Of a stretch of 11,561 nucleotides of DNA, positions 1 to 8,005 are shown one piece after another (positions within the stretch are counted from its first letter, which is position 1; each line of letters starts with the position of its first letter). Origin of the DNA: Chytridium lagenaria (lineage: Eukaryota; Chytridiomycota; Chytridiomycetes; Chytridiales; Chytridiaceae). A program made the translations under genes and the position numbers. Where the stretch lies: assembly GCA_025449115.1 (NCBI GenBank), contig JAHLKC010000341.1, positions 1 through 11,561 of the forward strand, read 5' to 3'. The notes under the pieces were generated by a model that saw nothing but the letters and a program-made list of their open reading frames with translations, did no database searches and was not told the origin of the DNA.

Positions 1-389
1 TGTGGTGCTAGTTGCCGCATCCGCCCATCGAAGGTGGGGTAGGCGCAACGCGGGTGCGGGTAGGGGAGGCTAGATCCGAGTCCTGTGCTGCGCTTGGCGC
101 CGCGGGGCTCTGGGATCAGCCTCTCGCGTTTTTCGCCTACACTTACTCTCGCGTCGTTTCAAGTTAGGCGTCTCTTGTTGGGTTACACGATCGGAGAAAA
201 GCGGGAACGGACTAAATTGTATTTGTGAAAATGTTTTCTTTGTTACAATGTTTTGCATCCCAAAGTAAAATATATATCTCTCGTTCAAACATGCATAGTA
301 GCCATCGCAAGACGCCTTCGACTAGAGCCACCGTCACCATGTGCACTACCCCTCAGCCGGGATGATAACGCTTCGCAGGAACAACGAAG
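1..389. other. Unassigned left flank
   Basis: This stretch lies left of the candidate transposon end. It is GC-rich at first (about 1-135) and AT-richer around 210-290. The only open frame of note is a 72-codon one on the - strand, basic and low in complexity, with no recognisable domain and no supporting splice context. I see no gene that I can support. Confidence 0.5.
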
Positions 390-398
390 AACTGGGAG
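390..398. repeat. Candidate target-site duplication, left copy
   Basis: AACTGGGAG lies just outside the left inverted repeat. AACTGGAAG at 7997-8005 lies just outside the right one in the same orientation, with one mismatch in nine. Members of the KDZ/Zisupton group are reported to make duplications of about 8 bp, which fits. The exact junction is uncertain by a few bases because the outermost bases of the two termini do not align cleanly. Confidence 0.45.
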
Positions 399-402
399 GT
401 TG

Positions 403-436
403 GACGTCTAGTGTGACACGTCCATTAGATGTTCCA
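403..436 (+). repeat. Left terminal inverted repeat
   Basis: This segment begins GACGTCTAGTG. It matches the reverse complement of 7962-7994 (GGCGTCTAGTG...) over about 33 bases with five or six differences and one single-base gap. The shared core includes CGTCTAGTG, GGACA/TGACA, ATTAGA and TTCCA. Such a repeat would be the transposase recognition end. Confidence 0.6.
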
Positions 437-582
437 TCGGACACTCCATTGAACATCTATCGCATTGGTATTATACCTTCCAAAACCTCGGTTGCCGCTA
501 GACGGTGAATTATGTCTAATGGAGATGAATGTCTATTAGAGGTATAACGATTCAACATACATCCATTGGTACGTCTAGTAAT
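405..582. repeat. Left subterminal GTCTA-motif cluster
   Basis: Several copies of a GTCTA(A/G)T-type motif occur on both strands inside the left end. They include CGTCTAGTG near 405, CCATTAGATG near 422, GCTAGACGG near 498, TGTCTAATGG near 514, TGTCTATTAG near 531 and CGTCTAGTAA near 572. The right end carries a similar cluster. Repeated short subterminal sites are common binding sites for DNA transposases, and that role is inferred here. Confidence 0.5.
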
Positions 583-868
583 CAGAAAAACTGTTGTTTC
601 ACACAGTTGCACAAAGGTAATACATATGTTATACATGTGCTACTGCTTTGAAAGGGCACCCAGGATGGATTCCCATTTTAATTATTTTACACAGCGAACG
701 GAAGAATTGCCCGATTGGATCCAGACTGCCACTGGATGGCAGCAGGATCTCTGCCTTACGGTTGTTACACTGCTGTTACACTGATCTGTATTTCTATGAT
801 TGGTCGAAATCAGCACAACTATATAATTTTTTATTAAAATTAATTCATCTGTGTAACAAAACCTAGAC

Positions 869-896
869 CTCTGTGCGACAATATCGTTGCACAGAG
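869..896. other. Hairpin with 11-bp stem
   Basis: CTCTGTGCGAC and GTTGCACAGAG pair over 11 positions (one G-T wobble) around a six-base AT-rich loop. It is an isolated perfect inverted repeat in AT-rich sequence. No function can be assigned; it could be the scar or core of a small foldback element. Confidence 0.5.
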
Positions 897-1047
897 TATT
901 ACATATATATATGTACATATAAAATGCATTATTGTGCCCAATTTTGATACTTCATTTTTTCTCCTTTTCCTTAACCCCCTCCAGCTCCCAGCTCACCTCC
1001 AGCTCTACCATCCTAAACCCTCCTCACTCTCACGTTTTTGTTGTGGT

Positions 1048-1074
1048 TCTGATGGAGTTCAACTCTCCATCAGA
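1048..1074. other. Hairpin with 10-bp stem
   Basis: TCTGATGGAG and CTCCATCAGA are exact reverse complements separated by seven bases. No T-run follows and no gene is adjacent, so I do not call it a terminator. Confidence 0.5.
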
Positions 1075-1487
1075 GCAAGTCCGGTATGCAGAAGACGGTG
1101 TTCGCTGAGGCATTTGACCAGCATTCGAGATAGGCAGTGGGTGGAGGTGTTGGTTGGACTGATCAACAACCATCACTGAACCCCATTAGCTGAATGTTGG
1201 TTGGTGTTATATGATGCACATGAGGCTCCAACGTCCTCATTTACTCCTGACTAAATATCGTGATATTTGTGGGCTTTTGTGGGCTTTGTTTTGTTGGCAC
1301 TCGTGGATATTATTGATTTGAATGTAGACGGCATGGGCAGCATCTTTTGGTTGTGGGTTGACTTACGGTGGAGCATCCATCTGGACTGATTATCATGGAG
1401 GTGGGTGAAGTGACTTTGGTTTTTTTATATATTTATTTAGGTCGAGGGGTTCTGTTTGTTTTGTTTTTTTTTTCTTTTAAAACAACC

Positions 1488-1583
1488 CTTCCCTCATCAC
1501 AGCGCACGCCCCCGTCGACGGTCGATCCTGTCCATCTTCCCTCATCACAGCGCACGCCCCCGTCGACGGTCGATCCTGTCCCA
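1488..1583. repeat. Tandem duplication, 48-bp unit, two copies
   Basis: The units at 1488-1535 and 1536-1583 are nearly identical, starting CTTCCCTCATCACAG and containing GTCGACGGTCGATCCTG. Near-identity suggests a recent slippage or duplication event in the leader. Confidence 0.85.
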
Positions 1584-1637
1584 CAGACGACTACGGAGCC
1601 GTCCACGGAGCTCTTTAAGTTAACACGTGCTCCATTG

Positions 1638-1840
1638 GTTGGGGGACGAGGAGGTGGGGGGAGTGGGGAGGAGGAGGGAAAGTCGATATCTTTGCTTTGG
1701 GGGTCAGATATGGTGAGAGTTGGGGGGTTGCCTTTGCCGTGAAGGTTTGAGGCTACGTTTCCGATAAAAGGGTGGGGTGGGGAGAGGGGGAGGAGTTGGG
1801 GGCTGGAGGTCGCTGCTTTGAGGTGGGGAGGTGTGGGTTA
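1638..1840 (+). repeat. G-rich tract with a G-quadruplex motif
   Basis: The + strand is strongly G-rich. At 1770-1790 there are four runs of three or more G separated by loops of 1, 1 and 3 bases, a canonical intramolecular G-quadruplex pattern. A second G-run cluster lies at 1638-1678. Whether the structure forms, and whether it matters for the element, is not shown by the sequence. Confidence 0.6.
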
Positions 1841-1914
1841 GTGGATGGATAGTTTAGGTTATGTACCTTGCATGCGGACGGGGCAATGACGGCCCGGAGA
1901 GGAAGTGTGCGTCC

Positions 1915-2135
1915 TCATTCTTATCACCTCTTGCCTCTCCTTCTCGCCTTCCGCCGTATCCCCTCCCTCTTCTCGCTTCTCCTTCTCACCATCCGCCGCA
2001 TCCTCTCCTTCTTCTCACCATCTGCCGCTCTCAAGTCGCATCCTCTTGCACCCTCTCCCTCTTCTCGCTTCTCCTTCTCACCATCCGCCGCACCCTCTCC
2101 TTCTTCTCACCATCCGCCGCCTCAAGTCGATCCCA
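1915..2135. repeat. Pyrimidine-rich imperfect tandem repeat
   Basis: The + strand is almost all C and T with recurring CTCCTTCTCACCATC and CCGCCGC. A larger unit of about 92 bp repeats from 1963 and from 2055. The open frames it creates in several phases are by-products of the repeat and not genes. Confidence 0.75.
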
Positions 2136-2175
2136 TTGCTACAGCATCATCGGCCAAAAAAAACCAAACTTCCCT

Positions 2176-2194
2176 CCCCCCCCCCCCCCCCCCC
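2176..2194 (+). repeat. Homopolymer run of 19 C
   Basis: Nineteen consecutive C, followed by ATACCC. A run this long is unstable in replication and hard to sequence, so the true length may differ. Confidence 0.9.
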
Positions 2195-2244
2195 ATACCC
2201 ATCACGAAAGTAATCTGCAAGTTGAAGTCATGCGTCGAGTGGTG

Positions 2245-2382
2245 GAAATATGTGTTTAAAGTATATCCTCACCAACTCATGCTGAAATATGTGTTTAAAG
2301 TATATCCTCACCAACTCATGCTGCCGTAATCGGGAAATATGTGTTTAAAGTATATCCTCACCAACTCATGCCGCCGTAATCG
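2245..2382. repeat. Three-copy tandem repeat, about 39-50 bp
   Basis: Copies start with GAAATATGTGTTTAAAG at 2245, 2284 and 2334. The first is 39 bp; the second and third are about 50 bp and add a CCGTAATCG tail. The copies are otherwise nearly identical, differing at one base near the end. The array sits about 130 bp upstream of the transposase start codon. Confidence 0.9.
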
Positions 2383-2443
2383 TCTTCGTGCCCAATATAT
2401 TTTTTAAAATTGTCAAACAAGTACACCATTACACAGTAACTCG

Positions 2444-2474
2444 AAATATATATATATATAAATATTATATTTTA
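2444..2474 (+). promoter_or_regulatory. AT-rich TATA-like segment before the transposase gene
   Basis: An alternating AT stretch followed by AAATATTATATTTT lies about 40-70 bases upstream of the ATG at 2514. Position and composition suit a core promoter, but low-complexity AT sequence alone is weak evidence. Confidence 0.3.
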
Positions 2475-2513
2475 CAATAATAAACAGCGAAGCACCTTTA
2501 AATAAATAAAAGA

Positions 2514-4517
2514 ATGTCAGAGCCGCTAGATATCTTTACCATGGTTGATGTGGTTATCTCTGTATGCAGAAATATGCCTACATTACGTGATTGCTTTACT
2601 GGGTTCTCTACTTCAGAGGAAGCCCAGCTTGCAAGACCAAAGGTGTTGAAATCGCTATTATGTGTGATGTCTAACTTTATCACAGCTTCGATTATTTATT
2701 AGAGCACTATCATCCAAGCTTGGTATCAGTGAAAGGCAGATTAGGCACACAATCAACACCATGTATAACGCAAGATCACAACACGACTTGTGGAAACTGG
2801 GGAGCCTTTAATCCTCGTTGCCCCGCCCATATCGTTCTGTCTATCTTGTAACCGACCGCTTCGATTCCAGCTCTCCTCATCTCCAATTAATGTGTTGAGT
2901 GCAACAGGGGTGCGATTGGGCTGCCTGCTCAAGGCGGACTGCCGGCCACGCCGAACACCCTGCAGCCATTCCAGTTACTTTGTTGACTCCTATCTCACAC
3001 CCTCAATGGAAACACCATCCCCGAATTCCAAAAAACGAATTATGTACCGCAGCGATGTATTAAAGAATACTGGTATGCTGAGGCTAGATCAGTCCAACTA
3101 TATTGATTTAATCGCAGCTGAGATTTGGGCATCAAGGGTGCCAGTGATGTTAAGGTATGTTTGTATAATGGCTATTCGTATATAAATTCTAATAGCTCTG
3201 CTACTCTCTTCAGTTCCAAGCACTGGAATTCCCAACTTGCTTACATGGGATTAACGCACGGCATGCATCAACAGAAAATACCCACGCCCAAAGCAAATCC
3301 GTTGTTCAAAAAGGCATATGTTCTTTTGAATATCATCAATCTTCACGATTACCGCAGCAAGTTGGATTCGAGTTTGCAATCACTAGAGCTTGATCAATGG
3401 GAGTCTTCTGCTTTGCCATGCTCCCCGGGAAACACCTTACGAGAGTATAATCGGGCTATGGAGGACTATGTTCGTTTTTTTAAGGAGAATAGTGCTAGAA
3501 AGTGGGACCATTCGTGCAAGGGATGCCATCGGGTTCTTCCAGATGGAAGGGTTGTGTCAGCGTCGGTTGTAGATGGAAAGGCCATGGGGCATCAAGTGTG
3601 CCGAAATCCTGGGATGCATACATCCCATATTAAATCCAGAAGACGGTTTTTGTCGCCAGCACCACGATGAGCTTGGGAGCGTTTGCATTGTACGAGGGTG
3701 CGATGTTAGAGCAAACTCGGAAAAGGGTGATAAACGGACTTGCGGGAATCCGGAACATATTCAACTTTACTTACGGTCACTCACTGCTGATGGGAACGGG
3801 AGGAAAGTGAATGCTACGAACACGACATCTCCAATGGATAACGCAAATACGGAGGGCTCTGTGATCTTACCGCCTCAGAAAAAGAGGAAACAAACATCAA
3901 CAATTGACGATTCTTTTGTTGACAAAGATACCTTCGACGGCGGGTTACTGAAATATCGCGCCAAGAGACGTTACTTACCGGGGATTTTCGTGAACGTTTG
4001 GTCTTGCGGTCACATTATGAATATCTTCAAGATGTTTACCTTTGAGCAAACGGCGGAACTTCTTCCTGGAATATCTAAAACATATGAAAGTATAGGTAAC
4101 ATTTCGTGATAATCAATGTTTTTTCATATTAACTTCTGAGCAGGGCGCTATCCAACCTTCACCTTCTTTGATAAGGCTTGCCGATTCCTGCCTTCCCTCA
4201 TCAAAACAATTAATGCCGTTGCAGATCCTAACAAAGCACGATTGTATTGGCGCTTGGTGGATAACGTGGTCTGGCTGGTGGACAAATTTCATTTTCGCGC
4301 CCATAACGATGCTCGTTGCACTGAGTTTTTTAATCCCAAACTTGCCGACGAGGCCTTTCCATCGCTGGTTCCTTGGAATTCTCAAGCTGCCGAGCAAGCA
4401 AACGCATGGCTACAGCGGCTGGCAAATATTTTGAGGACTACCGATCATCTCTTACATGATTTCTACCTGTATTCTTTTATTGACGCACACAACGAATACA
4501 CTGCAAAGGTTGAATAA
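2514..4517 (+). pseudogene. KDZ-superfamily transposase with CxC5/CxC6 cysteine clusters, two frameshifts
   Basis: Proposed exons are 2514-2642, 2686-3154, 3214-4095 and 4144-4517, about 617 residues if two single-base shifts are disregarded. The introns at 3155-3213 (GTATGT..TTCAG) and 4096-4143 (GTAACA..AGCAG) are well supported; the 43-bp intron at 2643-2685 (GTGTTG..CACAG, with CTAAC) is less sure. An N-terminal cysteine cluster has Cys codons at 2838, 2847, 2922, 2940 and 2961, followed by FVDSYLTP. A second, CxC6-like cluster reads SCKGCHRV, VVDGKAMGH, then C-x4-C, DGFCRQHH, RGCDVRA and KRTCGNPEH. PQKKRKQ (near 3876) looks like a nuclear localisation signal. The C-terminal RNase-H-like core has FFDKAC (Asp codon 4170), DKFHFRAH (Asp 4281) and AAEQAN (Glu 4392). 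These clusters and motifs are those of KDZ transposases, which cut and paste DNA in the nucleus. Breaks: the frame shifts by one base in a G run near 2798-2803, and again near 3608-3614, where a surplus base separates the two cysteines of C-x4-C. Both could be real decay or sequence errors. The stop codon overlaps AATAAA at 4513-4518. Confidence 0.8.
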
Positions 4518-4518
4518 A
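4513..4518 (+). terminator. Polyadenylation-like hexamer overlapping the transposase stop
   Basis: AATAAA overlaps the TAA stop codon at 4515-4517. A functional signal normally lies 3' of the stop and 10-30 bases before the cleavage site, so this placement is possible but unproven. Confidence 0.3.
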
Positions 4519-4576
4519 AGACTTTTTTGATACATTATCTCTTGTCCCATATTGCTACATTCGATAGTCATTGGAG

Positions 4577-4660
4577 TGTCTAATGGATGTCTACTGGGCT
4601 ACTATTACAAGTTTCATATGTCTAATGGATGTCTACTGGACTACTATTACACGTATAATA
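4577..4660. repeat. Two tandem 42-bp repeats carrying the terminal motif
   Basis: The copies at 4577-4618 and 4619-4660 start TGTCTAATGGATGTCTACTGG and match apart from a few bases near their ends. Each contains two GTCTA motifs like those in the element termini; compare TGTCTAATGGAGATGAATGTCTA near 514. Their location between the two convergent genes is unexpected for a sequence otherwise confined to the ends. Confidence 0.85.
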
Positions 4661-4784
4661 TTTCGGTAATGCACAATTATTTCCAAGTTATTTAATATTC
4701 TGATAAAATGGATAACACGTTACTAAGAGATATTCAAAATAACGACATAACTGTAACATCTTACATATATAATTTTAGTCGGTG

Positions 4785-4790
4785 TTTATT
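4785..4790 (-). terminator. Polyadenylation-like hexamer of the companion gene
   Basis: TTTATT on the + strand reads AATAAA on the - strand, 28 bases beyond the stop codon of the companion gene. The spacing is typical for a eukaryotic polyadenylation signal. Confidence 0.45.
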
Positions 4791-4817
4791 AAATCTGCCT
4801 AAAGACCAGCCTTACAA

Positions 4818-7626
4818 TCACTTGTACGTAAAAGGGTTCGTTTTTAACTCTAATTTGTCGTGGTGAGTTTTGTATAAAAGATTGCGGTGGATATAGTCAA
4901 AGTGATTGATAGTTGCAGGTAGGCGGCCATTCGGAAGTTCAATGAGGTTGAAGGCTGGCTTAAAGTGTTCCGTTAACTTATTGCACCCTCCAACTTGCTG
5001 CCTGAATTCTTCACGTCGTTTCTTAAATGGAATGTAAAATTCGCTTATTTTCGGATCCCTTTGGAAGAAATAGTCCAACACCACAATACCCTTGCAGTAC
5101 TTGTAGGTGTCAACAGTTTGGGGACGAGATGGATCAGCTTCACGTAACTTTTGCATGGCTCTATCATCCGACATACGTTGATCTTGTGGCTTCAGTATAC
5201 CAGTGTCATCGGTGAGTCGCCAAAATGCTCGGCCCAGCTTGATCATTTGCTCTATTGTCTGCTTGGACGCTTGCTTCGATACTTTCTTTTGTGACGAACC
5301 TTGTCCTCGTGATGACGTATACTCTCTATGCCGTTTGGAGGCATGGCGTCTGTCGTGTATTGTCTTGCTGACTTCCCGCTTCCTTGAGCCTCTCAAGAAT
5401 CCTTCATGACCGGGGACGCAAAGTCGCTATCTGACGAGATATAATTCTCACTTGAATATTGTGTTGCTCCCCTGGAGTTGATGTTGTTGTTGAAAGACAA
5501 ATCATCTTCCTCGTCGCTAAAGTCAACTTCCTCGTTCTCTTCTTCGAAATCTTCCTCGGTTGAATTGTCCTGCAACACATCAACATCCGACAGGTACTCT
5601 GGATCGTAAACTTGATCTTGCAATTTCGACGTCGATTGACGGTTGGTGTCGGCAAATGTAGAAGATGTGTGTTTTGAAGAAGTCGCAACCTTGATTCTCC
5701 TTGTACCTGCGAACGGTGGGTTTGGCATAGTGTGATTTGCAGAAAGTCTATAGTACATTACGGATTTAGTAAAGGATACCTATAAAGCAACCCATCCACT
5801 TAGAACACTACATACTCATCATCATTCGGCATATCCCGTAAAATTATGAAAACCTTCAAAGGCTTCCCGTCCTCTGGCACCGCACCGGATGCATCGTAGT
5901 CCATTTCGCCGGTTGCGTCATCAACAAAAACGATTTCACCAATTTCAAGCGGGAACGTCGGTTTCTTTTGCAACAATACTGTGCCGACATTGGTCAGTAG
6001 GGTCTGCGCAACCTTACGAGCGTTGATCTTTTCAACTGAAGTGCCATTAGCGAAAGTTAAGTACATGTAATAAAGTCAGTCAAATATAGGGTTAAACACT
6101 TAAAGCTTATGTCTTACCATGTTTACCGTCCTCAGAATGAACTGATGCGAACATTGTCCCTTTGTAGCCGTAAACTTGGAAAAGAACTCTAACTTTGGTG
6201 GCAACACTGGCGGCATTGATAGGCATCCCTTCTTTGGAAACCCTCTCAACACTGTTCTTCTCCGATATTTCTGATACGTTGCTGCTCTCTTCCTCACAGA
6301 TTGGAGAGGGGACGCGCACCGATCCAGAACCATTGCCAGAACCATTGCCAGACTTGTTAGCGCTAACCAAGGTAATGGTGTCCAATATCGGTGATGACAA
6401 TCTGGCCTCTTTGTCACCCGGAAAAGAATGAAATGGTGGACCGACGAGATCCAGAGTCGTGGTGGCTGTAACGTCGTCTGTTGGTGTAGGTATTACTGGC
6501 TGATCCGGTGGTGGGGAGGAACTGGAAAGATTGAGGTATCTTAGGGATCAATTTGAAGGGGTCTGTAACGGGAATCAGGAGACCAAAACTAATAGTCGAG
6601 TAAACTTACTCTTTCTGTGAACGACCTTGATCTGCGGCTTCCTCTTCATCAACCGCTGTTTGAGGTTTGCTCACATCAAAGCCCACCGATAAATCTCTAA
6701 CTTCCCCGCCTTCAGCATCATGAATGTCGTCTTGAATTCCACTCATGCTTGAGGATTGACGATCACCTTTCTCTATTTGAATTTCTTTTGATGCTTTCAA
6801 ATAATGAAGATAAGTGGTTACTCCCCATCTAATTTTTTTCAACGTTACCTGCTACAGCTTGCTTCATCCTTTCATTAGCCCCCACCTTTGGCTGGATCCC
6901 AATTCGGTACTTGTTGTTTTTCTTCTTAAACCCTGTTGGCATTAGTTAATGCAGTTGACAAAATATCAACTTACTCATCAAGGCACTAGCCAGAAACTTG
7001 ACGCAGTCCGGTTTATGGTCAAATCGTTCCCCTAGAATAGATTTGAAGCCGACCATCAACAAGTCCTCCAGCTTGTGAAGATCTACGATGTCGAGGGTTT
7101 CTAAAGATCTTGTGATGGTGGGAAGGTCCGTCATGTTGACATAAACGGGAAGCTCCACCATATTCTTTTCGCAGTCACCTTCAAACCTTACAAACAGTTT
7201 TCGTAACGCAGGCTCCGGGTTCTCAGTGCCATAAGTATTAATGTATCTGTTACAATAGTTAAGATAAATAAATAGAGCGTTGAACCTAATAATTGCTTGG
7301 CATCTAGTCCACCAGAGTACTTTTCTTGCAAGAGCATCAACCCCAGTGTTTCTACCGTTGACGGAGTTGTTATATTCATCCACGAAGAATTTCTCTCCGA
7401 CATGAAGAGACTTCATCATATACGTTATCGTTTTTTTGTTGTCCTTCGCACTCGTAAACGGTATCTTGGGAAGCTCCACAAGGCGACGTCGGGCTTGGGC
7501 CAGGGAAAACATCAACTGAATCCCCTGATTCTCACCTTCAACTCTTTTCAGGAGTTGTGTTCTGTTAAAGGCCTTCCTCGCGTCTACCAAAGGATCCACT
7601 TCTTGCACATCTTCAATGACTTCCAT
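4818..7626 (-). CDS. Seven-exon companion protein of the transposon, about 807 aa, function unknown
   Basis: I do not recognise this protein. Proposed exons on the - strand are 7626-6975, 6932-6849, 6793-6610, 6521-6118, 6035-5816, 5747-5452 and 5401-4818. Their lengths (652, 84, 184, 404, 220, 296, 584) sum to 2424, and every junction keeps phase, giving one open frame from ATG to TGA. Introns are 42, 55, 88, 82, 68 and 50 bp; the first, third, fourth and fifth start GTAAGT, GTAAGT, GTAAGA and GTATGT. The last intron (GTGAGA..TGAAG) is the least certain. Residues 1-217 look mostly helical with aromatic clusters (VLWWTRCQ, FIYLNYCNRYINTYG). About 245-400 is Ser/Pro/Glu-rich and probably disordered. 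About 415-510 looks beta-rich (VRVLFQVYGYKG, IGEIVFVDD). A highly acidic stretch lies near 578-598 and is followed by a basic stretch at about 615-655 (RGSRKREVSK, RRHASKRHR) that could be a nuclear localisation signal. The C-terminal 150 residues look helical and charged. No TET/JBP, helicase, protease or DDE motif is seen. Its place inside the element suggests a transposition or chromatin-related role. Confidence 0.72.
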
Positions 7627-7961
7627 GCTGCAGTTGTAGTAAGAATAAAAATACTTCTAACTAAACACTATAAAGAAAAATAAACGTGATGCGTATTTAA
7701 ATAGACGGCCATAGTTCTTTATTAAAGATTAAAAAGCAGTCAAATTTGAATCGTGTTCATTGGAACCGTTGACATTATCTATTAGAGAGCCAATGCGTGT
7801 CTTTTAATTTTTCATGTCTAGTAACAAATTCCAAAAATCTGCAATCTAGTAACCCAACATTAGACCCCCGACTGGAGAGAGTATAATACATAAACTGTAT
7901 AACTAAGGTATGTCTATTATTAGTCCAGCGTTGTCTAGTTTACATCTAGTGTATCTCGTAC
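7627..7961. other. Upstream region of the companion gene within the right end
   Basis: This AT-rich stretch holds the presumed promoter of the companion gene and then the right subterminal motif cluster. No open frame of interest is seen. Confidence 0.6.
7694..7703 (-). promoter_or_regulatory. TATA-like box of the companion gene
   Basis: The self-complementary sequence TATTTAAATA lies 68 bases upstream of the proposed ATG at 7626 on the - strand. The position suits a TATA box with a short leader; this is suggestive only. Confidence 0.35.
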
Positions 7962-7994
7962 TGGAAGTCTAATAGACCTGTCCCACTAGACGCC
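7813..7994. repeat. Right subterminal GTCTA-motif cluster
   Basis: Copies include TGTCTAGTAA near 7815, ATCTAGTAAC near 7844, ATTAGACC near 7859, TGTCTATTAT near 7911, TGTCTAGTT near 7932, ATCTAGTGT near 7944, AGTCTAATAGAC near 7966 and CTAGACG near 7986. Density and motif match the left end, which supports a shared element boundary. Confidence 0.5.
7962..7994 (-). repeat. Right terminal inverted repeat
   Basis: Read on the - strand it begins GGCGTCTAGTGGGACAGG and aligns with the left repeat at 403-436 over about 33 bases with five or six differences and one gap. The divergence between the two ends suggests the insertion is not very recent, or that only the core of the repeat is constrained. 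Confidence 0.6.
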
Positions 7995-7996
7995 GC

Positions 7997-8005
7997 AACT
8001 GGAAG
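7997..8005. repeat. Candidate target-site duplication, right copy
   Basis: AACTGGAAG, one mismatch from AACTGGGAG at 390-398, immediately outside the right inverted repeat. Confidence 0.45.

Larger units (their letters stand above)
590..2440. other. Repeat-rich leader without a supported gene
   Basis: Between the left end and the transposase gene there is about 1.9 kb of sequence in which I find no convincing coding region. The open frames of 60-150 codons here are low in complexity (proline/serine/leucine from a CT-rich repeat) or lack splice context. The stretch holds hairpins (869-896, 1048-1074), a 48-bp duplication (1488-1583), a G-rich part (1638-1840), a pyrimidine-rich imperfect tandem repeat (1915-2135), a run of 19 C (2176-2194) and a three-copy tandem repeat (2245-2382). 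The companion gene on the other side needs only about 370 bp of terminal sequence, so this leader is unusually long and may include inserted foreign sequence. Confidence 0.5.
4518..4817. other. Intergenic segment between convergent genes
   Basis: This 300-bp AT-rich segment separates the 3' ends of the transposase gene and the companion gene. It contains two tandem 42-bp repeats (4577-4660) and a polyadenylation-like hexamer for the - strand gene. No coding frame of note is seen. Confidence 0.6.
399..7996. mobile_element. Candidate two-gene KDZ-type DNA transposon (about 7.6 kb)
   Basis: Seen: near-matching inverted repeats at 403-436 and 7962-7994, a near-identical 9-bp direct repeat immediately outside them, and a shared GTCTA(A/G)T-type motif repeated in the first and last 200 bp. 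Between them lie a KDZ transposase gene (+) and a seven-exon gene of unknown function (-), arranged tail to tail. Known: KDZ elements are large DNA transposons of fungi, and many carry passenger genes such as TET/JBP oxygenases; no TET/JBP signature is visible here. Inferred: the two genes moved together. An alternative is that the companion gene was already resident, or belongs to a second element, and the terminal similarity reflects nested related elements. The transposase copy appears frameshifted, so this copy may need help from an intact relative to move. Confidence 0.6.

Noticed and set aside
1048..1074. Rho-independent terminator-like hairpin
   Set aside because: There is no T-run after the stem and no gene upstream, and the window is eukaryotic.
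934..1179. An 81-codon + strand frame in the leader
   Set aside because: Short, with a start codon not in a convincing context, no family resemblance and no upstream promoter or downstream polyadenylation signal.
1861..2329. Overlapping + strand open frames of 100-150 codons rich in Pro, Ser and Leu
   Set aside because: They are open in several frames at once because the underlying DNA is a pyrimidine-rich tandem repeat, and they run into the C19 tract. No domain or splice context supports a protein.
2763..2804. An intron that would explain the first frame change in the transposase
   Set aside because: A GT..AG pair exists, but joining it leads straight into a stop codon, and the sequence inside reads as good protein (YNARSQHDLWKLG) continuous with the exon. 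A one-base indel explains it better.
4868..4950. HxD-like residues (NHFDYIH) in the companion C-terminus, as in TET/JBP oxygenases carried by KDZ elements
   Set aside because: The protein ends too soon afterwards for the distal His and Arg of that fold, and no flanking family motif is seen.
4818..5396. A separate single-exon gene for the last part of the companion protein
   Set aside because: The frame can be joined in phase to the preceding exon by a 50-bp GTGAGA..AAG intron, and the open frame alone starts only at a non-ATG codon. A separate gene remains possible because that intron is the weakest of the six.
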